Shown here piece by piece: positions 22,860 to 33,929 of a stretch of DNA of 64,000 nt (position 1 is its first letter; each line of letters opens with the position of its first letter). The stretch covers positions 310,001-374,000 of the forward strand of contig JALLLT010000018.1 in assembly GCA_025266875.1 (NCBI GenBank). Direction: 5' to 3'. Below the pieces are notes generated by a model. That model searched no databases. It had not been told where the DNA came from and saw only the letters and a list, made by a program, of their open reading frames with translations. This DNA comes from Fennellomyces sp. T-0311. Its lineage: Eukaryota; Mucoromycota; Mucoromycetes; Mucorales; Lichtheimiaceae. Made by a program: the position numbers and the translations under genes.

Positions 22860-25800
22860 TTCCGTCAATCGCTCCATGGAGGCAGCGAGTTGGAAGGTTT
22901 GGTCGTGGGAGCGGGAGAAGGGTGGGATGGGTAAATTGTTGTGAGATACAGCTTTCGAAAGGCCACTGACAGCGATGTTGAATGATGCTGCTGCATCACG
23001 GTTGAAAGTATTCGCATGGTGGAGAGGACAGTCCGGATTCGTGCACCCGATGGCGCCGTTAGCTGCCTTGAGTTTTCCATCCACTCGGTACTTCTGCAGT
23101 TTTGTCGGTGCATGGCATTCAGGGCATATCTTAGATGAGCGATATTCGTTAGTGACGATGTCCGTATCTTGCTCGCATGACTCGAGAGCCTGTCTCAGTT
23201 TTGCGTTCGCGCCTCTAGCATGCTTCTTGATGCGACTGTTGACTGCACGATATGCGCCATAGAAAGTGAGTGTTGCTATCGATTGCTGAACGCGCCAAGA
23301 TGTTGCAAGCTTTCGATGCAGGATAAAGTGACGGATCTCCCTCGTCCTTGACTCTTTATTCCTCCTGTTGCCGTCGTCCTTTTCCTTGTCGCATTCGCGT
23401 CGATTTGTATGCTTTGTTTCGAAGTTCGCAGCCTTTTTTATTGACGATGTATATTTTTTCGCTTTGGGTGGGCGTGTTGTCTGTTGCGGCGGTTGCTGCT
23501 CAGGTGATGGTAGTGAGGTGTACCTTCGCACAACGCTCATCACGGCGTCAAAGGTGGTGGTAACCGCGGTTGCCGCGACAACTATCCCTAGATCGATCCC
23601 AATGACACCCAGCGGTTTCTGGCTGTTGAAGCTGTCAATGATCGTCTTCTGGATACGTTTCTATAAACACAGTGATAAGCATACATATAACGCGCCTTTG
23701 ATCCAAGCGCTCTACCTGTTCTATTGTTTCTTGAGGCCGATCTGTTTTGTTCGATTTTAATGCTTGCATCCGAAACAGCTCGGCACGCAAATCCGCCAAC
23801 TTTCTTTGCTTCAATGAAATGTCTTTTTCAAATTCCCGGATAGTTCTTCGCACCGCCTATAGCTTCGTGTAAACACCACGGTCCCAATCCTTCTTCCCCT
23901 TGTTCTTTTTCCCGTTCCGGAATGTACGACCCAGGTCTGCACGCTCGATCTCGTACTTATTGCACTTCTTGCGTACCAATGTGAGCTCGGCCTGTAGCTC
24001 CTTGACCTGTTTCTCCTTCTCCTCCAGAAGTTGTTGGTTGAGATTTTGGTCGATGTTAGCCCTTTTCGACCCAGATTCCGCTGCTGAAGGGTGCGGCCTT
24101 TTCTGCCCGGCCGCCTTGATTGCCTTCTTCTTTTCTCGCTTTCGAGCCTTCCTGGCCTTTCCTTTGCCAGCCATTCCCTTACCAGCCTTGTTCTTTGCTG
24201 TGGAGGGCGTCACCACAGCCCTACCCTTCCCTTTACGAACAGGAAGCACTTCCTCCGCACTGGAATCAGAGTAGCTAGATTCTTCATTTTGATCGGCAGA
24301 CAGGACGCTGCTTGCTTCTTTCTTTGCTTGGCTGCTATCGTTCGGGTCAGCGGTCTTGCGACCACGACCAAGCACCCGGACCTGATACTTGTTAACATAG
24401 GTCAAACGGTGCTTGAAGACAAGGTTCTTGGTTTTGAGAGCTTGTGTTATCTTCGGTAAGCGGAAAAAAGCACCGAAAACGTCATCGCGCCTCTCTGGCA
24501 GGCCCACCTCTCGTTTGCTGGTGACTTTCCCCTTGGCGTTGGTAGTTGGGATCGTGTAAGTACCGGAGAATAATGTGTAAAGCACATCTGCTCCAATATG
24601 GATGGAGTGGTCTTTGTAGTCGACGTCTGGGACGATCGCCCAGCTATTCTGTTGTGGGACCACCAATTTAACGACAGCGTTTGTGATATAAGCCAGAGGG
24701 ACGCATTCATGCACTGACAGAACATCCGCTTCGTCGTCATCGTCGTCTTCCGCGCTATCGTCTTGATCTGGTTCGGGGTGGTAGTATGGTCGAACTGCGT
24801 TGGCGATTTCGGCAGCAGCCTGGCACTGCTTATCTGTTAGGTCGCTCCCCTTGTAGGCTGCATCGCCAATTGCTCTGGCAGACACCTGCTTGGAGGTGGT
24901 GGACAGGACTCGTTTGATAATGGCTACCAGTGCTCGAACTTGACGGGTGGTAACTTCTTTTTCTTGGGCATCTACGGCAGACTCTTCCACTTCTTCCTCG
25001 TCGGCGTCGTTGGTCTTTGTACTAATCGGATTGTCCTTGTCAAGCTTCTTGGGAAGAGTGCGATCCTGTTTGTGCTTTTCTTTTTTCTCGGCCTCCTCTT
25101 TGCTACCAAGAGCTTTTGATGAACGGGACAGCTTGTCAAGCTTTTAGAATAACTCTGTTAGTGCGAAAAGTAAGCGCACAAAAATTCTGTCGATTTACCT
25201 TCGCGACCCAGTTGTTTAGCTTTTCGAATAACATTTCGATCACAGTATCATCTCTTCCGCGAACAATCGAATTCTCAAGCTCTTTCCGGTGGTAATCTGC
25301 CTTACTCTTAGCATGTACTATGCTAATATGCCGATCCACGGGATTGCCGGTTTCTGTCTCCTCCTTTTTTCTCTTCTCAGCTGCAATCCGTGCGAGATAA
25401 CGACGAACGCGATCTGGAGCGAGCCTCAGCCGAATGAGAGCAGTTGTTAGGACTCGGAGATCTCTGTCGTGGCGCTTCCGCAACCAGAGGTTGTGTGCAG
25501 CAGTCTTGAACTCCCGAAGAGCATTGTTCATGGCACCGTTGAAGGCAAAGTCATCCTGCTTGGTGACAACACCAGTATCCACGATCGTCTTGCGCGATTC
25601 ATGAAAGACAAATGATTCCATCTTTTCGTTCACGCTTGAACCGACGCACCCTAAGCATAAAACATAACACGTTAATTGATGGAAACAGAAAGTGTACACT
25701 GCGATGACGTACCTGACAGTATGTTCGAGAAATGTTCAAACTGATACACGCGGGCATCTTCCAACTTGTCCAGATTTGGCGGTATCGGTGACACATGGAC

Positions 25801-27199
25801 AGCCGTTTTCGCCTCTGGTCCGAAATCAAAACCAGGTACCAGAGCTTGGATATCGAAAATTGTGTCGTCGACAACAGTACCGCACAGTCGGGCCATTCTT
25901 CCGTTGGCGATCATATCAGTCAAAGCTGATACCCCGTTCGAAAGTTGTGCCATACACCGACCGACGCGCAATTTCTCGTTCTCCAATCGGTTCAAGAACC
26001 CGTCGTAGGCGATTTCCTCTCGTAAAATAGACCGCAATGAAAACGCCATAGTTTCTGTGAAAGTTGCTGTTACGCGTATTGAAGTGTCTTTGTTCTTGAC
26101 AGCTTGGCTATCTTCGTCGTCGGTTTCTTGGTCATCGTTGCTATTGGCTTCTTGATCGCTGTCCTGAACACCCGTGACTTCGTCCCACGTACATGAGTCC
26201 AAGAAACCCTGTACTTCCTCATGCCGCCGATACCCTTCACTTTTGAAGTATTGAAATCGGTCGTAATCTTTATAGCCTTTTATCCGGTCAGCGAACCAGT
26301 TAGGAGCCACGTCCATGGGATGCCGTTTTAGGATGGATGCTTGGATCTCGTCATAGATGCGAGGAACGTTTTTTCTTTTGTCGTGCTTGTTGTGCAGCTT
26401 TTCTAGCATCTTGACAGCTTTTTGCTTGCTTTCCGCTCCTTTAAATGCCTCTTCAATCTCTTGACGATGGAACCGCCTGACCCCAGCCTCAAACTCGCTG
26501 ATGATCTGGTCTCGGGTAATACCTGTCCGAGACATTATCACCTCTTGGTTGTCCACGTCATCCTCATCATGGCCAGTAATCGTGGCTACAGTAGACGATG
26601 GTGGAGCGGGTGCGGGCGTTGGCTGACCCTTTACCAGCTTCGGAGGCTTCAAAAGAAGTCGATTTGAGTATATCATTACTTTAAGTGGTTAGTCAAAAGC
26701 CAACCTTGTACTCGGGCAAGTCGCAAAGTTGGAACCATTTGGTCTTCTCGCCAAGGTATGAGTCAGTATGCTGCAGCACACTAACAGTTGTCTTGCCAAT
26801 TGGATTGATCACCTGCGCATGCTTTCTGGTGGAAAAGTAGAAAACACGCAGATCCTTTTTATGAGCAATGGCTATGAGCAACATCAACCCTTTTGCTTTA
26901 GTTGGTGGCGCGGTTCGCAAGAAAATGGCATGATCAGAGTCACCGGAAAGCAGCCGTGTCAATGCCGTGGATTGGAGAATATCCATGCCGCTTCTTTTAA
27001 GGGCCTTGGTTGTTTTGCGCAGGTTCTCGGCACCGGGAACAAAGTTATGCAGACCACTGAAGGCGTTCTCGAGCCGGTTGGCTGAGATGGGTGGTGCTTT
27101 GATCTGTACCTCTTCCGAATGACCAAAGATCTTCTGTACAAGCGTATGATTCATAGTTGGAAAGAATGTGTGTCGTATCCTGACATACCAGTCATCCAT
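22848..27199 (-). CDS. Very long Fanzor (TnpB-like RNA-guided nuclease) gene with one in-frame TAG
   Basis: Exons 27199-26705, 26646-25713, 25650-25199, 25140-23716 and 23660-22848 join in phase to 1,373 codons. The last exon carries the nuclease core: RuvC-I 'GVIGIDLGIVVAATAV' (D1125), a zinc ribbon C1281-x2-C1284 ... C1308-x4-C1313, and RuvC-III 'FNRDAAASFNI' (D1324). E1274 in 'VTNEYRSSKICPEC' is a likely catalytic Glu in the rearranged position described for Fanzors. About 1,000 residues precede this: an unrecognised N-terminal domain, an acidic region, a Lys/Arg-rich stretch and a coiled coil. Codon 1055 (23857-23859) is TAG in frame, with good coding sequence on both sides and no canonical intron that removes it cleanly. 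Splicing from a weak GTACGA donor to CGAAG is possible but poor. The start at 27199 is tentative. Family role is RNA-guided DNA cleavage by a transposon-encoded protein; activity here is doubtful because of the stop. Confidence 0.82.
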
Positions 27200-27563
27200 T
27201 GTCTACATACCTTTCCATCTCAGCCTTTGTTACATCCGTTCCTTTATTTCGACATCAACAACCGCACAGTTATCTATTGGCCTGTTCACTGGCTTGTGTG
27301 TCAGTGAGACCTTGATCTGGGTTCAGACTTCAAGAAGGACCATTCACGTTAACTCAGTCTCTGCATGATTATCCGCTCCTTCGTAATAAGGCAGTATGGC
27401 CATTAGGGATTACGGCGATAACACGGATTCGGCTCTGATAGAAAAGCATTCACCTTCTCCGTCCCGACTCATCATCATTATAAATAGAGAGTAGTTCTCT
27501 TCAATAAAACATTATCTTATTTTGGTCTCGTCATTTGAAGCTTTCCCATTGAGCGATACCACA
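27150..27563 (+). repeat. Right copy of the inverted repeat, including the Fanzor 5' region
   Basis: This segment covers the first codons and the upstream flank of the Fanzor gene and matches the reverse complement of 18163-18580. On its plus strand it has a TATA-like TATAAATAGAG (27481-27491) and an AATAAAA further on, resembling an LTR. On the minus strand it would be the Fanzor promoter. The outer edge ATACCACAATGTGGTA also contains a perfect ACCACA/TGTGGT palindrome at 27558-27570. Either reading (terminal inverted repeat or LTR-like) is possible. Confidence 0.65.
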
Positions 27564-30508
27564 ATGTGGTACAGCATGAAACGCGAAACGCGAAAAAAAA
27601 GAGAGTCAACGGAAGCACGCAATTGGGCGTGTATTTTATTTGGTACTTCCTTATTAAGTTAGGCTAACGTTGACGTCAAAGCATTGTTACTTTCATTCGT
27701 AGTATCTATCATAATACTCAACCCTATTGGCCATCGCTATTGTTTCAGTATGCGAACGAGGCACACGCTTCATGTATGGTATGCACGGATCAACTGTTTC
27801 TGCACATGAAAATCTATCGGCAACCAATGATATGCATAGACGGCGCAACCCACCAGCTTCCGTTTAAGTAGAATATCTCGCAGTAAAAAGCATGACAGAC
27901 ACCCAGCCAGCCGTATCGACCAATCCCTAAAGGCTGTTTCAAACGCCGTTAGAACGCCTAAAAAGGGACAGAAAAAATATGATGGAGAAGAAAACCCAAA
28001 AGAGGCAGACTAAAAGGGCTCCCCGAAACCTATCAATTCTGCAGCTGACTGGAAATGAAGTTGTTATGGAAGGAAAGTGCCATGAAGTATCTCAAGGTAT
28101 CCAACAAAGACCGAATGCACGACAATTAATCCTGGCTGGGCGTCCGTTTCTTTTGACGCAATTGCTACATTCTGGCAAAGTGGCGATGTATAAGTCGGGT
28201 TGCCAGTCATGTTCCACGAAAATAAACTACTACGAGTGTTTTTTGATTTTATGATTTGATACGATAGTGTCGCATGGATGAAGTCTTCCACATGTAACGG
28301 ATACCAGTATATACAACACCAGTAACGTTCTCTGGTATATATATAAAATGCCATCGCTTATATAATAACCGCTGCCGCGCTCATGTTCTGGTATGTATTC
28401 GTATTAACCTACCCAATGCGCGCGATTCAAAGCGGTGGGTCTAGAAAAACCTTCTGCTGTACCATATCCACAGTTCAACAAATTACAGACTTTATAAAGC
28501 ACTATTTACTGTAATCTCTTTAAGTAGCATTCAATGGACAGTGTAAGTATGTGTCATGCTGTTTCTTCTCTGTTGCGAAATCTCGATTAGCTTACGTAAC
28601 ACATTGATTTATCGCATCATCACTCCCACTAAAATGTATAAAGATACAGAGCATTATGGGCCAGCCTTGAGATCCTGTGGAGTGCGGATGAGAAATCATA
28701 AAACGCCACAACTTTGTTTACGGTGGTACTCTACTTGTTGGTCCATTAATAAAGTACGTATATCCGATTTATCTCTGATACGTAAGCAACAACCGCATGC
28801 TTAGCATAGCCTATTCGTAAACTGGATTGATATACAAAATACGGTTGGTTTCTGCAATAGCAGAAGTGAAAATAATTTTGCTTTCTGAGCACTGCACCTA
28901 AAACGATTGTACGTTAGGTACGCGAGACAGTATGGATCATGGTATAATCTTGCTCATTGCGCCCCTCCAAAAGGGTATGAGATCTAGGCGTTTGTTTGTG
29001 GAACTTCCCAATGCTTACTTCCGACACTAATATATCTTACACTGGATTACTATAGCATAATCATACCCAATCGGAAATGTATTACAATAGATAATCTTTG
29101 TACAGGGGTTGTTACATTTCGTCGAACCGAGTGGTCGGCCCCTTCTCAAACTGTGTCGATCACTGGAAAAAAATTCCAACGCGTCCGCGGGATGGACCCT
29201 TGTATAGACTTTTCTCCTTGTTGGAATGACAACGAATAACTTTTTTCCTGCAAAAACCAAAAGGAGATATTTTATCGTGACGACGAGTATCCTTTTCGCT
29301 GGCGCTGATTTTGTGTAGCACAAGTGATTGTTGTGGTGCCGTACGTAACATGCTGTCAAATCCTATAAATTTGATACATGAGATCCCCATATACCATGCT
29401 ATTCAAGCTGCTCAGGTTGGGAAAAAGTGATTACAAATCAAGTCTACGCAAATGGCCAGTGCACGTTGGAAAGCGACCGCGCGGAAAACATTTTGAGAGA
29501 CCGCGGCGGTTTGATCAACCATTGGTTTATGCGGATAAAAAATATGTTTGAAACAAAGGGAAAATTCCTTAAAGAAATGGTTGTCTCGGGTAATCAGCGC
29601 TGGTATTAGTCGAGGACGGATGAACCGAGACGGGTCAAAATACACGACACTGAATTCGGTTAATAGTATAAAGGAGAACCCTGGTTAAGAAATTTATTGC
29701 TACGGCTGTTTTATTATAGAACGATACTAGCCTTTGTTCTGACGTTAATAATGAGACACCAATAAGAAATTTACGGAAGCATTTGTTATCTTCATATGTG
29801 TTTCAATTTAATAGACATTGTGCACCAAGCAAGTAATTGACCAAGGCTCGAAAAGGGAGATCAAGTATTAGTCGTACTACAATGGGCAGATTCGAGGTGG
29901 AATTTCTATTGATGCCATGAACATATGTGAATTAAGCTATACACACGTAATGATATTAAGAGTGCGGAGAGAGTAGCAAACTTGTAGGAGAAATGTGCCT
30001 GTGTTTTTCCTTTCTGCATATTTAATTAAGCTTTTCTTACACACGACGCACGCGACAAGCTGTGTCACAGCCAATATAGCAGAATTAATGAACCCAGGGC
30101 TTCTAGCAGTAACACTCGCTGCTTTTTCAGCTTTATTACTATTTTTCCACGATAAAGAAACTTCACATGTGCGGGGCTTGATGGTAATAAAGCGAACGCG
30201 CCAAGAGATGTCGGGTTAAGAATAGCTTGGGGCTGTTGTCAAGAGGGTTGTGCTTTGCAAGTAGCAAGATCAAGATGTAGCATGCTGCCCTGGAATAAAA
30301 GCAGTGTGGATCTACTGTTTTTCGATTTGACACACATTTTTTGCAAAAGAAATGAAAGCTCCTCGTGTCAAAAATAACCTTACGCGCTATGTTTCCTTTT
30401 AAGGAAGGTCAATGCCTGAGGTTGGTGCTGGCCGCTTTTGGAATCGTCGTCGTCTACTTCCGGTCCGTCGCCTTTATTTTTAAAACGCCTTTCTCTTTAT
30501 TTTTTTTC
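27564..30508. other. Gene-poor region of about 3 kb
   Basis: Only short open frames without recognisable features on either strand. Two overlapping minus-strand frames at 29027-29390 and a plus-strand frame at 29427-29609 have no partner exons. The last 150 bp hold the likely promoter of the vezatin-like gene. Confidence 0.4.
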
Positions 30509-32726
30509 ATGACTGAATTTGTGGTTTACGAAGACACGCCTTTAGCCGAGTATTTAACTTGTAGGTTTTTCCGAGCCGCCTTTTTTCTTTCTTAGAGTTA
30601 ACATTTGGTTATAGCCATTGACAGTTTGGAATCAACCGTAAAGTTACCTCCGTTACAACAACCGGACATGAAGAACAAGGGAACATCTTCGTGGATTTCC
30701 CAACACATTTTATTACCACGGTGGTCAGATGCTCTGTACCAATACTGGCGACGGTCATTGTTTCATGCAAGTGTTTCAGTGGTTTTTTTCTTGCTAGTGA
30801 AAGTTACTGACACCACACAACAGGATACGTTCTCGACGTCTCTTCCGATAGCAGAGGAAATCGAATTTGAAGAAAAGTTCAAGTATCTTATTGCCACCTC
30901 GCCTCTCATGAACGAAGTGATGTCCGTCCACAACGCCAGCAAAATGAAGCATGCAGCACCACACATGACCGACTACTCGACCCCGACAAAAAAGCCATCA
31001 CGAGCCGGGAGCGTAGGAACGGCTGCCACGATATCGGGTTTGTTAGTTGCCTTGGGAACCGAAACCATGATGATTCAACGCCAGCGTCAACAACAGCACC
31101 AACCTCCTTCGACCGCAAAACTATTGGCGACACCCGCTTTATCGCTGACCATGTTGTTAACCGGCAGTGTATCAATGTTTTTTGTTTATCGACACAAGGT
31201 TTGCCCATGACATCTCGCTCTTATGGACGTTTTTGACTCATTCCGATAATTTTAGCGCCGGATTGGGATCCGTCAGTTGTACAATACCGCATTGAGTCGA
31301 TTACAAACAATGATGGAGCAATCGGAGAGACTGGATAGCAAAGTACATCGTACGTTGATCACTATTCAAGAAATAGAGTTGGTGTCCCGCGGTTACCGGT
31401 TATCAACGCCACTGTCGCCCATCTCACGCATTGAACAAAGCACAAAATCCCGACGTTGCAATGTGCTACGAAATCGATTGGCGGGCATGCTCCGGCGTGC
31501 ATTCATTGTTTATGAAGAAGGCATTATTGATCTAATCGACCACGTCAACAAGAACAACTTGTCGCGATTGTACGAGATGTACAATGTCAGATCTGTTGCG
31601 TCACTGTCATCGATTGATAAGATTGAGGAGGATTCTTCCGGTGTGTCACTCGAACGGCTGCGGGCGCTGGCTCAGCTGATGCACGCAAAACGTCGAGAGT
31701 GTATGATGCAGTTTTTGGCCTTGGATATCATGTCGGAAGGTCACGATTCAATACGTCGCGACTATGAGGCGGGTTGGAAAGGCGTCAATACCGTTTTGAG
31801 AATGCTGGAGGATGAGACCAAGTCCTTTGTCAACGATATCATGGATGCGCTGCAAACGGAATTATGTAGGTTCAAGGAGGCTCCGTTGCGATGCACAGGT
31901 TTATTTACTTTTGCGCTGTGTGTGTGTAGACAAACCCTTGGTCGATACGCCTGGTCCCTTGAATGGCCCGACCTCGGTCATGGATGGTCGACTGCGACCC
32001 TTTCTGCATAGATTGTCTTCTTTGGATCAGCAGATGCGGACTTTGGAAGCAAAGTTTTATCTGTGCAATGATGACATTCGTCAGCTCACTTCTGGTAAGC
32101 TACTTATTTCGTTTGTATGACATTCTCATTTGACGTTTTCTTGTACCAAAAAAAACAGGCGATAATGTCGAAAATGAGACCAGCGTCGAAGATCTACGTG
32201 ATCGGCTCAAGCGCGAGTACATGTCGATCCAGCAAGACTTTAGTCAGATGGTGGTTGAATGGGAAGCAGGACGCGAAGCATTGCTAGGATTCCTTGATCC
32301 ACCGGAACTCGACCCATCACCCTCATCATCAGCATCGTCGCATAAAGAAGGCACCAATTTGCCATCGCCTTTGCCGTCTCCGTCCCTGGAAGCACAAGAG
32401 AAACCGTTCGACTCCGAAGACAACGGGCTTTTTGATTTACCGCTTCCGGCAAGAGCTTCCGTATTTGAAGCGGTTGCAGATGCTGTGGAACGGAACGCTG
32501 GCAATCGGTCCACAAAGAGCCGTGCCGAGCGTATTGCAGAAATGCGAGCCAAACGGGAGCAGGAGGTAATTAGCGCGCATATTTCTTCATTGACTTGGTC
32601 ACACTAAGGCGAGCCACTTAGGTGCGAGAGCGATCGACCCGGATGGATTCACAAAACATGGTGCATGAGCTCAAGAACGTTCTTGGTAGGCGGGCCAACG
32701 AATTCGACCTCAACGACGAAAACTAA
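30509..32726 (+). CDS. Vezatin/Inp2-type myosin-binding membrane protein
   Basis: Six exons (30509-30560, 30615-31198, 31256-31898, 31930-32094, 32159-32565, 32622-32726) join in phase to 616 residues. The start MTEFVVYEDTPLAEYL was chosen because it splices in frame into the following exon. Two hydrophobic segments are visible, near 'SVVFFLLVKV' and 'LTMLLTGSVSMFFVY'. After them comes the characteristic 'IQEIELVSRGYRLSTPLSPI' of the vezatin/myosin-binding domain. The C-terminal part is charged and probably coiled coil ('ERIAEMRAKREQE'). Relatives tether class V or VII myosins to membranes, for example peroxisome inheritance by yeast Inp2; which organelle applies here is unknown. The gene converges with SURF1. 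Confidence 0.85.
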
Positions 32727-32868
32727 GTACATATTCCCTCGCTGTTTTGGCGCACTTTGTCGTGCGTCGACATTATACCCCCACTCTTGTTCTTCTTTTA
32801 TAAAGGGAACCCCCTTCTCTATCGGTGTAGATGCTTTTATATATATATTTACATATACAATTCGTTTT

Positions 32869-33821
32869 TCACAGCCTTTTCACCTTCATTGGACGGTTCA
32901 CAGGCTTTCGTAACAGTCGCCACAGCATGATGGATGTGAAGGCCGACAGCGAGTACCAGGTGATGATGTACTGGAGATGGCTGTTGCGCACTTCGACGAC
33001 GGGCGAGCGGCCAACGGGTATACCGCGATCAATGAAGCTGTATTCGGTATTGGGTGATGCGTCTAATGCAAGCGTTAACAGGGCAAATAGCTACGAGCAA
33101 TCAACACTTACAGGAAACACGTTCGATGAGCAAAGGTTCGGCGCCGGTGATCTTGGCCATTGTATCCACGTCAGTCCAATACCACTGATTATTGGCGATA
33201 TCGTTGTCGGGAGTAAACTTGTTTGTCATTTCAGACATACGCAAGAGGCCTTCCACCTCCACCAAATCGTCCGTCAAACTGTCAGGCCGCTGCGACTTGT
33301 CCTTTTTGTTGAGTGCAACCCAGCCGCGTTTGACCAAAATGGTCGAGCCGTTCTCGCGGACAAGTGGCGTGATTAAGAAATAACCCGCTTGGCCATCACC
33401 ACGCGTGCGAGGGCCTAGCAGCATTTCTTGATCGTGACGATAATGTCCTTTGGCAGACACTTTCCGATATTCATAGTCGGGCAACGCGTCTTGACTTTGG
33501 TACATATAAGCTCTGGTGTTCTTTTTTTCAGTTTAAAAACACGTCGACATACTTGATACGCCGAGGAAGAGGAATAGGTCGCAAGGCCATACGTTCTTCC
33601 ATTTCTTGAATCAGATTCACTTTCCACCGAAGCCGCTGGACTTGCCAAGTTCCAAGTCCAAAGGCAACGAACGGTACCGTGCACATTAGGACAGTTCCAA
33701 CACCGAAACGTCTTTTAGCTCGAAACGTGGGCTCATGTTCAGTTGCTGATGTTTGCATGGAACGGCGCCATGTGGGCGACAGTAAATTGGGCCGAAGCAG
33801 TCGTCGCAGGAAAGTTGCCAT
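32869..33821 (-). CDS. SHY1: SURF1/Shy1 cytochrome c oxidase assembly factor
   Basis: Exons 33821-33553, 33512-33112 and 33062-32869 give 287 residues. The N terminus (MATFLRRLLRPNLL) is Arg-rich and lacks acidic residues, like a mitochondrial presequence. A first transmembrane helix is followed by the signature 'FGLGTWQVQRLRWK'. The intermembrane-space part has 'LLGPRTRGDGQAGYFLITPL' and 'VKRGWVALN', and the second helix is at the C terminus ('YIITWYSLSAFTSIMLW'). SURF1 helps insert heme a into Cox1 in the inner mitochondrial membrane. All family hallmarks are present. The ATG is only 108 bp from that of the divergent NOP6-like gene. Confidence 0.93.
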
Positions 33822-33929
33822 GGTTTTGGTAAGCAAATTATGTACAACAGACCAGCCCCTCCCTCCGCTTTAAGAATTAAACGGCGGACCGAGTATCAAG
33901 CCACTATTTTTTTTCTTACTGCCAACATT
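33822..33929. promoter_or_regulatory. Bidirectional promoter between SURF1 and the NOP6-like gene
   Basis: Only 108 bp separate the two divergent start codons, so both transcripts must start from or within this stretch. It holds a T-rich tract (33907-33916) next to the NOP6-like ATG. No named factor site was identified. Confidence 0.6.

Noticed and set aside
23845..23960. An intron removing the Fanzor TAG (AA|GTACGA to CGAAG|A)
   Set aside because: Phase fits, but the donor is weak, there is no pyrimidine tract or good branch site, and it would delete well-formed coding sequence; kept only as an alternative.
24000..24740. Plus-strand Ser/Phe-rich open frames across the Fanzor region
   Set aside because: Shadows of the Lys/Glu-rich coding strand; composition is what the antisense of a coiled coil gives.
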